From: Rhyacichthys aspro
Lineage: Eukaryota; Chordata; Actinopteri; Gobiiformes; Rhyacichthyidae
Assembly: GCA_036850595.1 (NCBI GenBank)
Contig: CM072159.1
Coordinates: 3,871,978 to 3,935,977, forward strand
Length of the DNA: 64,000 bases
Direction: 5' to 3'
The notes under the pieces were generated by a model, which worked only from the letters and a program-made list of their open reading frames with translations, ran no database searches and was not told the DNA's origin. Below, piece by piece: positions 36,353 through 50,984 of the stretch. The position numbers and the translations under genes are program-made. Position 1 is the first letter of the stretch, and each line of letters begins with the position of its first letter.

Positions 36353-39300
36353 TGTTTCCTTCAAATTAAAAGGGTTGGAAAAGGGTGTTTAAGAAATACT
36401 GATGGCTCTGTAACTTTTTTTTTTCCATTATATACTTGTCAGCACACTCCAATTTCTATGACGCAGGCTTGCTGTTACATATGGCTGTAACACAGGTGTG
36501 CATTTATTTTGACATGACTGCTTTTAATTCTGTTACTCATTTTTGACATTCCCAGAACATACTTTTTGTTTGAACAAGCACTTAGCAGAATAGTGTATGG
36601 TAAATCCATTTAAACTCAAAGTAAAATGTTTCAAATAATCTTCTTTTGGACACATTTACAGCAGTACATAGTAATGATTCTCCTGTCTAACCCTTCAAAA
36701 TGGGTGTGTGCTGACAACTGAGTACTGAAGGGAATAAATTAGCTTCCAAAAAGTATCTAATAGAGTCACATTTGGAAAATAATACACACAACATATCAGA
36801 TAACAATATAAATCTTAAAAATGGGTTGGTAGGCCAGAGAACAAGACCACAATAAAAACAAATGTGTCAAAGTTATGTGATATAGTTACTGTTCTTCCCA
36901 CAGTTGGTTGTAAAAAATATATATTGCTAGGATAACACTTGCAGCCCTAACCTTGGAGCAGTGCTTTGTGGACTGGCAGTTTTCCACCCAGTAAAGCCTG
37001 TTTCATCTGTGCCGAATGGGTGTGTTTATGGCGCGATAAACATTGACACATGACAGACACATAATGAAAGAGATCATAAAATGAAACCATGTCAAGAGGC
37101 AGATGAAACGTAGAATAACCAATTTATGTATGCTGCAGATTTCCCCCGGGATCTATCAACCTGTCTACGTCAGGCCTGTCCGTGTCACTGTGGATTACTT
37201 CACTGTGGACTTGCAAAGTGCAGCGGGGGTGGAGGGTGGGTCCAAAAGCTGGAGAAACTGTAGGAGAAATGTAGCAGTTCTTTTCCTAAATTGCCTTTTT
37301 TCTCGGTCTCTCCAATATTTTCCAAAATAAACCGTGTTATGTTTTGCTCCGTGTCTCTTGCTCATTGCTTCCCTGACCCCTGGTATTTTTCCACGCATCT
37401 TCTCTATATCCCTCTCTCCATTCCTTCCTCCTTCTGTAACCCGTGTCACCTCTCAACAGCCTCCCAGTCCATTTTGTAGCTTTCGCAGTGCTGTATTTTC
37501 TCTTATATTCCTCTGAAACGGTGTGTGAAATGAGAGGATTCAGATTTTCTGCATCAAACAGATGTGGCTCCGTGTGTCAGCCAATGAAAAGGCACGATCA
37601 CGGCTTTGCACAATATCACAGAAAAAGCCAATCGGGAGTAAAACACTAGCAAGGAAATCAGACAATTTGCAGAAAATATGAGATGTAAGCATGGAGCAAC
37701 ACAAAATTAGATCAAGAAAGATAACCAGAGAGTTCGATCGAAGCAGCTGTGTGCCTTTTCCGAAATAGTGAATTTGAAATTTGAGATTTAAATAATTAAA
37801 TCTTTCACATAGTTACTAAAAGAGCTTGCTAAAATACAAGCAACTACCAGGTTTTGCCTTCAGCACTGTGCCTCTGAAATGCCCTGCTTATCACGGAGCA
37901 GCAGGGGGCCTATAAAATGTATGTAAATTGATTTCAGAAAAAATATTACATGCCGAGTGAATGTTTCAGCCGGCTCGTCAAAGCGCAAACCTCAGACATA
38001 CTGGGCAGAACCAAGCACCAAAGGCTTTTCCCGAGCTGTAATGGGGATGTTTATATTAAATGTTTCTGCATACTGTTTATTCAGTACAAATTTCATCTTT
38101 TCCACACAGTAGTAGCTGCTCGTGGCAACTAAAGCCTCAAAAATGTTTCTAGGCAATTCAAGCTTGAACTGGGAGGGACTGTGCACTTGGTTTAATATTA
38201 GAACGTCTGAGGTGACAAAACAGAATAGGTTTGGTCAAAATATTCAATTTTAATATACAAATCTTATAACTTCTTAAAATAAGATCACATAATAGTGTAC
38301 AGAGTGATTTTGCATATTTACCAATATTACCTTATACAGAAGACGACTACTACTATGTTCTGCTGGTACTAGTAAAACAAATACAACTGCGTACTAACTA
38401 TGCTCTGACTATTTTTGCAAACAAACTATTAAACTAAAAGTTAGTATTTAGAAACAGTATTAGCACTGTGTAATGAAAATATGTCGAGAATAAAGTGTAA
38501 ACACATTAGACATGACGAAAGCTCTGAAGAGTGTCATGTGATATACAATGAATTCTGTAATTATTCATATTAATGGGGCTCTTGCACATTTGTCTTACAG
38601 GTTCAGCTAAAATTCACCTAAAGCATAAATCATTAGGTATAACTGAGTACTAACAAACATGTTTAGACCTAGTTTAGATCTGTTTATGTCAGACAAAGTG
38701 TGTCCTCAAACTGAGAAAATATCAGCGCATCGTGAGCTGCAGATTTCTTTGACAAGGCTGGCATTAACAAGTGAATTAGCATTGTGCTTTGATGCTCTCA
38801 GCTTGGTCGTCGTCTCATTTGTTTCTTTTCTTTTATCTCCTCAACTCATACTGTAAGTCACTGTGAGTGAGGTGCACTGCACAGAGCCCCTCTCATCCTT
38901 CACTGTGATTGGTCTGTCTGTCTGTAACTGAGTAAGAGCATGACAGACTGCACTGAATAGTCTGAATGGATGGGAAAACGCAAACTACCTGCGTGTGTGT
39001 TTGAGCATAGAAATACAACTAAAAGACCTGCACTTGCTTTACTCAGCGATTTTTTTTTAATTAGAAGCTGGTGTGTCAAAAGGTATGTTGCCACTTATGG
39101 TACTGCAACAACTAAAACCCCAAATGATTTATCTGTTTATTTGGAGAGACATGTGTACCACAAATAGTAGTTTTGATAAATGCTTCACTGATAGGCTCTA
39201 CATCCCTGCACCCGGCGTCCTGAGAGCCCTGCATGGCCATCATTCTGCAACTGTCGTCTCCTAAACGGCCATCACTGCCCCGTTGTGGGTCATAAGCCGC

Positions 39301-42300
39301 GCCTCAGACACTGAATACAAGTCGGTCAATCACTGTAAAAACACATCTTCTATCCCCTTATTGATTTCTATGAGCTAGAAGAGGGTTAGTCAAATTCTCC
39401 AGAGGGCTATGGGGCTCATCCTCTTATCCCGGACAATAAGATCAACTCAGTGTGACTGGCTAAGCTCCCCCTTAGAGTTCAGACTCTCCACTCCCTTGTT
39501 ACTCACACACTCACACAGATAGCTAGGGATTAGAAAAAAAAGTTTTGCTTTTATGTCTAGCGCAGTTATTCAGCGCTGCATATTATATCTTAAGATGTAT
39601 TTTTGATGGTCATTTCAGAAAGTGCTTTATTTTTAGTTTGTCTTTGTATATTTTTTTCTTAAACCTTTCTTCCAGTACTATATGTTTACACTATAATCTT
39701 CGATAACCTTCCCAGGTGGTACTGTGAAATAGACTATGTTCTGTGGAGCAGTTCTATCTGGCAGAGTCAGGTTACCAATGCTCCACTGTTATGTCTCAAT
39801 ATTGATCTTGCATGTATCAAATGTGTGAAATGCTGTATGTATTTAGTGATCTATGTTAGTATGCTATGCGGTCTTGTGCCCCGTAAGTTAGTTTTATAGA
39901 GTTGTGCTAGCCTATCAATAAAAGAGAGGCAGTTCTTCCTTTGTCATGTCATTTGTCAACATTTTTGTAATGATTTTCCAGTTATGCGTTTATGGCAAAG
40001 CATTAATTGGTGTCGCTTTTAAAAGATGAGGTTAAAAGGTAATACAAAAACAGGCTATTTACACAAACACAGGTTGCACAAGTAAATCATCTGACAAAAC
40101 ATGCTAAAAACTGCTAAATTATTTAAAAATACTGTATAGTCTAGATTTCCCCATATGAAAAATTAAGAATAACACCAGTTTTCAGATACTCACCAGATTC
40201 TCTACGTTCATCCATGTTACAGTCTCATCAGCATGAGACTTAACAACTGCAGACAAAAAAACTGGGCATACATTTGGAAAAGACTGTTGCTTTAAAACAG
40301 AGTTCAAATTGCCATTTTTATGTCACAGACTGGAAATATGGGGTTGATTGTATTTGTTGTTTTACACTCTAAAATATGGGTCTATGTTTTGAAAAGTAAC
40401 ATTAAGTGATACAGAGATTTGGACAAATCTCTGGACTTGCAGCCCGGGTGAATGTGAACCAATGGGATGCAGAAGCCTCAGTTGGCTTGAAGCTGCTGGC
40501 CCAAATTACAACCGAGTGTTTTGGTGTGGTAAAATCCCAGTGCTTGAACAGTGGAGCATGTCTGTGGTCTGGTTAGTTTAACAGACAGCTCATGTAATGC
40601 TTCTCACAAATATCAGTGGGTAATTATCCCCATTTCCTCAAACAAATCACATTTAAGAAGCAGCAGAAGTAAGCGCGGACGTTCAGTTTTCATCTGTAGT
40701 CAGTAGTGTATTCAACACAGCAAAATAAATTAGTACACTGTGTAGAATGAATGTAAACTATGCTGCCCTATATGACAACACAATGATGAATGTTAATAAA
40801 TCATTGCTAGTTACATGCTAATGTAATAAGCCCTCTGGCTGTCATGTAAATGAAATGGCTGTGGGAGTTGTGCTCTGTGGTTCATTAATGTTGAGTGGCA
40901 GAGTAGTTACTGGGAGATTTTACAACAGCCATAAACTACAGTGATTTTAGTTAAGGGGGGCATTAAAGGTCTTTTCCCAAATATATGTAACTGATTAGGT
41001 ATACATTTCTGCAGTTGAATAGTTAATCTGATCTATATATTTTATCTATTTATATCTATTTTATATACTCCAGGAAAAACACACCAGTGTTTTTTATGCT
41101 TTCCAACTTTCAATAGAACTTTGGCCAGTATTGTGTGCTTGTTTGTACACCTCCATTATGATTTTTTTCCTGACATTGTTTGGGTCAGTCCGTGTGACCG
41201 CATGCAGGTGTCACTGAATAGTGTTTCATTTTGTGATGGACTGCTTTCATTTTTCCACCTTTTACTGCCATGCACCTTTGGTTTCAACCACTAGCTTGTT
41301 GTCATGGACGATGAAGAAAGAGTATTTTAAATGTGTCCATTTTCCAAAAGGGATGCCTAACTGAAAGCCTAAAGGTCAGCTCCGATGTAGCTGTTACTGT
41401 GTTTTGGTTTGCTGTCTCATTAAAATGTTTCAAAACATGAATCTTGTTTATATTTTTTGGGGTTTTTACAAATGTTATTTCAGTAATGACTTCTTTCAAA
41501 TGCAGCTAGGCTTTACTAAATGTTACCTTGAACCAATCCAATTTCAATGTTCCCATCTGCAGGATTTCTAGCCACAAAACTCCCTCCTACCTTACACGTT
41601 CTCTCATGTACCCATGAATTTAAAACCAGTTGACTGCTAATGCTTGGACACTGCCAACACTGCAACAGACAAACAAACAAATGGGTTGCTCCCTGGCTCA
41701 GTTTATTAAATTGGTGTAGGTGGTCAGGGTTAATAAGAATGCTGACCTTGACATGACCTCTGATGACCTGGACCCCTACGTTGGCTCCCTAGGCTCATTA
41801 ATCTGTCAAGTAAACACAAGCCCCTCGTGCTCCCCCGCTGCTGGGCAGAAATAAGTGATGAGGCAATAGACCGAGGCTACCCAGGTCTTGTTTTCACTAC
41901 TTTTTACATTTATCTGCACTTTGTGTTCACAATTGTTCTAATAACTTTCTGAGTTACATATTCTGTATTTGCCCATTGCATTTGTTCTCAGGGTAAAATT
42001 AAATGCCAAAATTTCCAAACTGAATGATTCTCTACTAATACATGACAAACATTCACCATATTGTAATTCAGTAAAATAAATAGTGCTGTTCACAATAGTT
42101 TCAGAAAATCAAGGACAATCCAAAGGCAATCTTTTTAGCAAAAGGAACTTGTTGGGGAAATTTACTCACTAGTAGATCCAAAAGCAAGAAATTTGGTGTT
42201 AAAAAGTTACAATTATGCATATTTCTTTCCTCTTCAAGTCCTCTTTCCCTAGTTTATCCAGTTTGTTTACTCTTCAGGAAAGGCCTGTGTGCCAGAAATC

Positions 42301-45300
42301 CCTTGACAAGTTCTCGCAGTAGACTCTAAGTATAAAATACACCTCAAAGAGCTCTACAGCACTAACAGGGGCCAAGGATTCAGAGCATGATTTATTAGAA
42401 GATGAAGTGGATCAGAGGGTCTGAGCCTAGGGTCCCAAGGCCAATAGGACTGCCTTATCAAACACCAGCAGGCTCCATGGCCAATCTCCAACTTGTCTGT
42501 GGGCAACTACCCACCAGCCATGGCTTTGCTTACTGATAAAAGTCAGATAGAGGATCTGCAGAGCTTTGTAACAGAAGAGGAGGTTTCATTTGGACCAAAT
42601 TAACCTACACTAACACTAATTGTGCTGTATTTTAAAACAGCATGGAGAAATGAAAACATGTCCATCCCCACTCATGTCACATGCATGACTCATAATTACC
42701 AGACACACACACTCTACTATTATTTTCTCCAGCTTAATGAATAAAGGACAGAGTGTAACTAAATAATGATGCTTTCAAGACTTCTTTAGCAGACTATCTA
42801 TGCTACACAAAACACAGCATGGGTGTAGCTCATGTCGTCAATGTCATTAATTCATTTTATGTACAATCTCAAACACGCTTGGGTTTATTTAGGTACACTC
42901 TGTGTTACTAATGTCATGAAAGTAACCCTTGTGACACCTACAACCACTACAATATACCATTATAAACACAACCTGTGCAATATATGAAAAACTAATAACA
43001 AAAAGGGAAAACTGCCAAAAATGTAACTCTTGAAGGTCTGTCATTACTGTTTAGTTTCAATAATTTCCAATTCTACTTGTACATTGCACAAGTGTTTTCT
43101 ATAGCCTTGTCTCTTTATTACAAAAAAGAAAATACTTTCACTCACATCACAGAAAAATTATATTATAGAAATGTCATTATATAATTGCATTATTATAATT
43201 GAATTACTGGTGTTTTATACTGTTAAAACAAGCCATCTATGTGCCATTTCCACTTCATCCCAGTGAAGGTGGTACAGCTCTGTGTTGTGTAAAAAAAATC
43301 AGCCACTCAAAGAGGCTAAATGTCCAGTTGTCAACACACTTACATTACAGTAAAGACATTTATGTTAGTGTGCCCAGGAGAGTTTGGCTTCCAGATTATT
43401 CTTTTTTTCTTTATTCTTTTCATTGGTTAAAATGGTTAATAGCAAGACACATTTTAAAGATTGTCAAAAAGGTACACTAAAAAAGCCATTTGTGAAGACA
43501 GAAATTCGGACCACCATCAGGAGAGGAGGATTGGGCTGTGCTGGGTGGAGTGAATTTATTCTTAATTTAGTTGTTAAGCTCAGGTGCTAAGGTGCATGTG
43601 CCTTTTTATGCGGCTCTGGACTATATTTTCTGATACAAGCAATAAAATTGTTTAGTAGTTCATGATATGGAATTTTTTCACAATAAATTTTCAAGATTTC
43701 TCATCAGATTTTGTAGGATGAATAAAAGGATAAATATTGTAATAGCTATGGATACAGCTGACTGTGGCTCCAAAACTAACCAACCAGCATGACAACATAA
43801 TGACTCAACTTAACCTCCTGATGTTTCCAGTCTTATTTTATGCATCAGTGTCCCCGAGTGCATTACACCTGGATTAACAGTCGAGGTAAGGCCAAAGCCA
43901 GATTCGGAGTCCCAGAAGGGCTAATCAAAGACAGACATGCCACATCACCGATAACATGCAGGTCAAGGGTATGAGACAACTCACTGTAAATATCCATTGC
44001 ATGTCTTCAGTGGTTAGAGCACCATGTTTGACGGCAGATGGGGCAGAAGAGATTTCCCTGGCAGGATATGCTATAAATCATTCTCCTGAGATCAACTTAA
44101 TTTAAATTCATTGTGGCATTATTGCATTTTTGATTTCTATTAATGATGACAGGTTTGACGGAATAAGTACGACTTTGATGTTCAAGTGGTTAGCTCCTTT
44201 ATTGCTCTTTTATGGTTGGATAAAGGGACAGGCAGACCAGAAACACATAAGATTCATATGCCACTCATGCAAATTAAATTATATACAATCAATACTGTGG
44301 ATCCATCTAACGATCGCATAGTTGCCTGCCTCAAGCTGCTGTGCAAATCTTTAATATGAAAAGACTAGAGCACTGGACTGATGTTTTAGAGGCCCTGCAG
44401 GGAAACACAGCAAAATGAGATGTCTGGATGATTGCTTCAAAGGATTACGGTGTATTCAAATATCTTTCACGGCAAATAGTATGCTACCTTTACCTTTTGA
44501 TGGGCCAATTGAGGGAAACAGCAGTTCTCAAACATACAAATTAGACCACCTGGGAGGGTAATTGGGTCGTCTCCTCTACCCATCATCTCTTACTGTAGTT
44601 TCAAAAGACCTCTCATTCAAGGGCAAGCAACAAAACAGATGCAAAACACACACGCATATATACACACATCTCATCACTTTAGTACAACAGACAATGACCT
44701 ACACCCTGTGACACAACTGACTTTCAGAGGTGGAGTGGGGCATCAAAGAAGTATAAATCACATTTTCAGTGGTAAATGATTGTGTGGGAAGCAAGAAGTG
44801 TATCACTGCAAACAGAAACGGCTTCAGGGGTCATTTTCAGATTTAGAAATAATAATCAAAAAATTATCCAATGCAAAATAAAGGTCTGGGTATCACTCAA
44901 TGACAGTTTCTATCATTAAATTATCTTTTTTCAGACCCTGGTATTGTCCTGAATTTTTTGGATTATATTTAACCTTTACCTTAAATATATTTCTAATTAA
45001 TTCAACCCTACTTCTTAAGGCATTTTTAGTAATTAAATTTTTTTAAATTAGTTTTTATTGGCTAAAAGTTAAAAAATATAATTTGTATATACTTAGTTGG
45101 GTAAAAACATGGGATTTTGCAGCATTTTTAAACAAAAACAACTACTGGGTTGAAAAAAGAAAGAAAAGAAATGACTTGGATCTCAGAGGGTTAAATCTGT
45201 CCAATTTGTCAGCTGCTGCACCCTGTTTTGAACCAGTGTTAATTAAACACATTACAACACCAAAACTAATCAACTGCCACCGTTTTCAAGGCCACGACTA

Positions 45301-46434
45301 ATGGCAGCACATTCTTTCATTTCCCACTCCTTCAAACACGCGTAAAGGTGTCTGTGTGTTCACACATACGCACTGATGAGCCAGCAGGTCATTAACATTC
45401 ATGCATCTTGCTGATGTGTGGCGGCTTCTCTCATTGGAATCAGATCGCAGCTGAAGGGACCTTTGATTTAACTCTGGTTGTAAATGCAGTCCCACTGGCT
45501 CTACTTGGTCTAGGCATTGATTGTATGTGTTCATTCTGCGTGTGAGTTAAGCCCAGTGCAATGAGAAGGAACAGCACATGGCCCCCTGACCTCTCGCCGC
45601 CAACTGAAGAGTACTGAATATCGAACTGCTTTCTCTTTCAATCTTCACTCATCATTGTTTCGTCAATTACTCTGACTCCTAACTACTCTGTGGCTTTAAG
45701 AACCACTGCCTCAGAGACACATATTCACTTAATCCGTGAACAATGTGTGTTTATCTGGTTTCATGAGGTGTAGTCACTTGTAACCAAATGTTGAGCAAAC
45801 TATTTATTAAATCAGTCCATTAACCGCAGCTCAGAAAGCTCATTTTACATATGTTCGCAAAAACATATGGAATGCAATCATTACATTCAGACCAAGGCAT
45901 TATTCATATTAACAAATTCATGAGGGAATGACAAATTTTCCCTCTGCTCTAACAGCAGGATTTGTATAAGAGGCCACGTTATAACAGTGTAGCGTTTTGT
46001 ATAAAGGGTGGAGCAAGTGAACGAACCAGTCACTGGGGCGAGGAAGTGATGAGAAAAGGAGGAGACTGTGGCCCGTACGAGGCTAGAGGCTATTATTACC
46101 GTATCATGAGAACAATCAATCAAATTGGGTTAGAATGTACATGTCGTTTGAGGGCCACTTAGATATGCATAATGAGATCAACGGCACAGCTTCCATATAT
46201 GGCACACAGTGAGTGGGCTGTTCGCACTCTTGGGGCCCCAACTAACCTAAATGGGACTGAAAACAACAGGCTCTTTGTGATCCATCAGCTCCCACTGTAT
46301 TAGATCATACTTGATCATGTGCTGGTTAACTACAGAAGCACTATGCATTCCTTTATCATTTAACCTTTGTTAAAGTGAAGTGGAAAATGTTCATGAATCA
46401 ATCAAGCTGGGGTTCTAATATCTAAGACCCTTCC

Positions 46435-46462
46435 TTTTAGGTCCACACTTTTAGGTCCACAC
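46435..46462. repeat. Tandem duplication, 14 nt x 2
   Basis: TTTTAGGTCCACAC occurs twice head to tail without any difference, a probable recent slippage duplication in intron 3. Confidence 0.9.
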
Positions 46463-47066
46463 GCTGTCTCACCTGTATTACAAGAGAATGTAAAAATTTG
46501 TATTTTATGGTTGTGTTCTCAACAAATAAATAGTAGTTAATGTTACAACCTACTATAAAATTCCTTTATTTCCTAATATTCTACGATTTAAAATGCTTAC
46601 TTATGTTCTACAAAGAGACTTTAGTGGATTCTTTACCTGAAGTGTTTTGTGCAGTTAAACCTTATTCAAGTGAGGTTGACTTGTTAGTACGGTTTGTTTG
46701 AGGCTATTTGGCAGCTGTCAATCAAACTCCAGTATGAACAATATTCAGTCCACTGAAAAAGCTGGCTCTTAGTCCATTCCAAGATGACTTTGTCTTGAGA
46801 ATATGAACTATCCCAAATCCGTAAAAAATTCATAAATGGCAATGGTATATTACGCTGCAGTGCTATAATCACTCACAGATGTTTTGCACCTCACACAGGA
46901 ATGATTTGGATTTTAACATTACATTATTAGGCATTTAGTTTGAAATTTGGTAATTCCAAGTGTGTAACAGTGCATTATTGCCATTAAATAACAATGACAG
47001 CTATTTGTGCCTTCACATTCATTCCATTTCTTTTGCACCAAGGTCACAACAGAGCAAACAGCAGCA

Positions 47067-47134
47067 AGATGATTACTGGCCCCATCTATAGCATGTAGCA
47101 CCCTACATGCTATAGATGGGGCCAGTAATCATCT
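47067..47134. repeat. Perfect 32-bp palindrome with 4-nt loop
   Basis: The left arm at 47067-47098 is the exact reverse complement of 47103-47134, separated by CACC. Pairing stops immediately outside the arms. There are no terminal-repeat or tail features of a known mobile element. It could be a fold-back template-switch duplication or an assembly or read artefact. Confidence 0.95.
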
Positions 47135-47727
47135 ATCCAAGAATCCTGCCTGTACACCCTTATGTATTTATTTATTTAGTGTGGGTATGTTTTTACAGTG
47201 TGATTTAATGAGCAATTACAGAGTAATAAGAAGACAATCATCCTCATGAACAGTCTTCTGTCAGCATTCCAAATATCATAAAATGAAAGTGGTCCCTTTA
47301 CAATTGGGTCAAAACTTTAAAAACTAGCTGATGTGTATCTTATATTTTAGTGCTGAATATAACAATGCTTTGTAACTGCAGTCTTGTCCAACTGGAATCT
47401 TTATGGACAATTTATACGGGAAATGTGTCTTCCACATGCAGACAGAGCACAGTGTACGCTAATAATTCTAGTCTAAAGCAAGTTTGGGATCTCCATTGCC
47501 CCTATTGATGCTGACTTCCTCTGTTTTTGGTGAAAGACCCTCAGGAGACCCAGTCACCTCCCTCACAGATGGCTTGGACAAACACACAATGCCTTCATTT
47601 CTCTAATGCGTGAAACATGATTTCAACTGTTGTGGAACAATTTGAATGTTCAACCTATTTTCACACCACAAGACTTTCCTCATCAAAGCCACAGCAGAAA
47701 CTAACTGCGCAACTTCACTGCAAGATC

Positions 47728-47743
47728 TTTTTTTTTTTTTTTT
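47728..47743. repeat. Poly(T) tract, 16 nt
   Basis: Uninterrupted run of T on the plus strand within intron 3. Confidence 0.95.
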
Positions 47744-48224
47744 CATTCCCTGCCAAAGAACACGTTTCACAACAGCTGCAATAAGAGGGAACCAATTGAA
47801 ACACTCACCGTAAATTATACATTCCGGGCTCAAGTCTAATTGCATTTATGCCGGTGTCTTGTTACTACTGTAGCTTGTCACTCAGACATAAAGACAGTGG
47901 TGTTTTAAGATGGCAGGCCTGAAAGAACTTGGGTTTTCAGGCTTGCATCACTGTGTAGGTGTTTGTAAGGCTGTCTTGTCACTCCTGGAGAGTAAGCCTG
48001 ACTCCCACTTCCTCGCAGCAGGACGCCTCTCTTGCTACAGCAGTAAATTGAATGTGGTGGCATGTTTCATGATCTTCAGACTTTGAAGGTGAAAAGACGC
48101 TGAAGGGTTTCATTTGTGTGCCTGTTTATTTGTTTGGCTGTGTTTGTTTATGTCAGACACTGCGCCCGTGTTATTTACTGAAATAAAGCCACATTTGGCA
48201 TTCACACGGGTCTGTGGAGCAGTG

Positions 48225-48259
48225 CACACGCACACACACACACGCACTCACGCACACAC
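48225..48259. repeat. (CA)n microsatellite, imperfect
   Basis: About 35 nt of CA dinucleotides interrupted by several CG and CT substitutions. Confidence 0.9.
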
Positions 48260-50593
48260 TCTTTTATCACCATACTGTAGTAATAAGTGTTCAAACAGGT
48301 TGAGATCTAATCCAAGCCTGAGACCACAAAAACATTTTTTTTTATTTTAAAACATTATCGTAGAATGACTGTCAGAACATTTTACTGAGGCAGAAAGTAG
48401 ATCAAAGGATTTAGAACAAACCATGACCATTAAAGTTACATTAACTCCAGTGTGATCAACCAGCGAGCTTTAAGCATTTATCAAAATGGGGCAGACAATA
48501 CATGAAAACAGAGCAAAAGGTGAGTATTAATGTAGAGACAGCCTTAGTTTGTGCAATGCCAGTGCTGCTTCTCAAAATGGCTCATTTCTCAATTCACCAC
48601 TGACAACACGTACCTCATACAACTCTACCTAAAAACAAACGAAAACTTGAGTTATTCAATATTTAACTTCTCCTAGCGCTTTTCAACACATCGTCACTCC
48701 TTAATCTTTTTTGCCTGAATCTCAGCAGGCAGTACACCTAAGTCGCAGCAACGCTGGCAAAGTGTCTTGACAACTATCTAGAAGCACACACTTGAATACC
48801 TGAAAAGAAAAAAACCCCACAAATATGCAGAATAGCTTGTTACTGATACATGCAGAATAATTCATTTTAGTTCTGAGGTGGTGCTGTCCTCAGCTGATAC
48901 TTGCCTACTAGCACTCTTGGCTTATACTGAGCCTGTCGGAGTCTGTCTGTCACCTGGAGTGTACACTTCTGGTTGTGGTGTCGTTCAGAGACAGAGAGGC
49001 ATCCTGCTAGCACTCATGAAGTTTTAATAGACAGAATATGGAGATTCCACTGACCGTACCAGCAATAGAAGGTTGAAAGATATTTGTTGGGCCATTCATG
49101 ATTCCAGTTTGTATTTCCACAAACTAATTTCAGGCTAACGAATTATTCTGCATTTAATTTGACTGATGGTAAATGTTTGAGCCTCACGATAGCAATAGAA
49201 TAGAGTGGCCCCTTGAGTGTGGTCCTATTAGAAACCACTGCATGTCTGAGTATATATTCTGGTGCCAAAGAGATAAAAGATTAAGCAAGGACTTAATTCA
49301 AAAACCTTCATGAATTTAATGAATTTTAAACCCTGAAGCTATTGTAAATATAACAGGAGCTGTTTTATGCAGTTTGAGCCTGGGACATATCTGAGAATAG
49401 ACCAACTTGATTTGTTTTTACAATACACCAAAAGATAATGTGGTGCTCCCCTAACTCCCTTACAGCTTACAAAAAGGGAAATTCTGCATCAAAGTTGATG
49501 AAAATTCCTTTTAGAACAGTCGAAATCTAAAGAAGACCATGCTGTGTCTGTTTAGAACAAAAAACAAACAGCGTTAAGAGCAAAAAGCAGACTGTTTAGT
49601 CCAGTTCAGATGTTTGCAGAGGGTGATGTTTTTGAAGAAAATAAGAAACACAGCTTGAAGGGCTGTATTTCTAAGGCTACCGGTCAGGGGTTGGACTTTA
49701 TTCTTTCATTTTCTGCTTCAATAAAAAGCATTGTATTTCATTTGTAAGTTTACTGTGAGCATTATTAAAAAAATAAAAAGATTAAAATCACAAAGTGTGA
49801 ATATGAATTCCTGCTTCAGTGATAATCATGCCTTATTAAAAGTGTTTTGAAATTAAAAGCAATGGTTTTCTTATTAACATGTTCTTTTTATCGCTGTATG
49901 AGTTTATTCTTTATTTACAGATATGCTACAATCATTCCATTGATATGTGAGTCAAATAACAGGCCAAAAAACACACAAAAAAACACAAGTTCACAGCAGT
50001 TGTGTCACATCAGCATTTCAATACTTCAAGGCAGTCTTTTGTCGACCGGAGAACTGCAGGGCATAATACCATTCAACATGTATGACCTTGATTTGGGCAG
50101 TCCTGTATAATTCAGAGTTCCTTCTCCTCGGCAGGGCAGAGAGGGAGATGCATGTAAATGATAGAGGGCTTGTCATTCATCACTGTCGCCACCTTGACAC
50201 CAGGGAGGAAATAACAACCCAGCCGGGGTGTGTCACTTCCTGTGTGCAGCTACTTTGTCTTTGTTTAAAGCCATTTAGGCAGCGAGCTGGATTCCAAATG
50301 CCATGCCACACACACACTTACACTTCTAGGTGTTTCATCCTGAAAGGATTGTGCATGACCCAATTTGGTCATTTTGTTTGTGGTGTTGTTTTAAACAGTA
50401 TTATTTACTTTATCAAAGGGTATATTGTTACTTATTGTCTTTACAAGTGCAATTTTACAGTTTATGGTATAGTTGTGTAATTCCCCTATTGGTGTTGGTG
50501 TTAATCTGTGCAACTGAAACAAATTGACAGCAAAATATCAAGTAAATAATCAAGTCCACAGTAATCCACAAGAGACATGCAGCAGTGTGTATT

Positions 50594-50984
50594 ACCGTAT
50601 TTTCCGGACTATAAGCCGCTACTTTTTTCCCATGCTTTGAACCACGCGGCCTATACAGAGATGCGTCTTTTCTATTAATTTTTCTTCAGCCCTCAGGGGG
50701 TCGCTCTAGCAGGAAGTGCAAAAACGAGACAGGCAGCGGTAGTCAGTGCAAACAACAATGCACCAGTTTTTATTCTTAGCACATGCAACCCAAGACGCAC
50801 AACAGCAAAATACGGTAATATTTTTACACCCTCGCCCCCTCATAATGGAATATCTTATTTCTCAGCCTGGATATCGGCGGCTTATAGTCCGGTGCAGCTT
50901 ATATGTGACAAAATATATATTTCTTTTAAATTTTAGTGGGTGCGGCTTATATTTAGGTGCGCTCTATAGTCCGGGAAATACGGT
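50594..50984. mobile_element. MITE-type DNA transposon, 391 bp, with terminal inverted repeats
   Basis: The first 20 nt, ACCGTATTTTCCGGACTATA, match the reverse complement of the last 20 nt (50965-50984) at 19 of 20 positions. Next to each end are related subterminal strings such as AAGCCGC and GCGGCTTATAT. The element has no transposase frame. Further inverted copies of the left end occur inside it, at 50807-50819 and 50878-50892. It matches a DNA-element end that I recall as abundant in fish genomes. A clean target-site duplication is not visible, so the superfamily is left open. Confidence 0.85.

Noticed and set aside
39915..39925. AATAAA on the plus strand as the end of an antisense transcript
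   Set aside because: No upstream exon or open frame supports a gene. Isolated AATAAA hexamers are frequent in AT-rich DNA.
50082..50480. 132-codon plus-strand frame, the longest apart from the exon and intron-readthrough frames of the gene
   Set aside because: No domain, signal or splice context. Cysteine- and tyrosine-rich AT-biased text typical of random frames.
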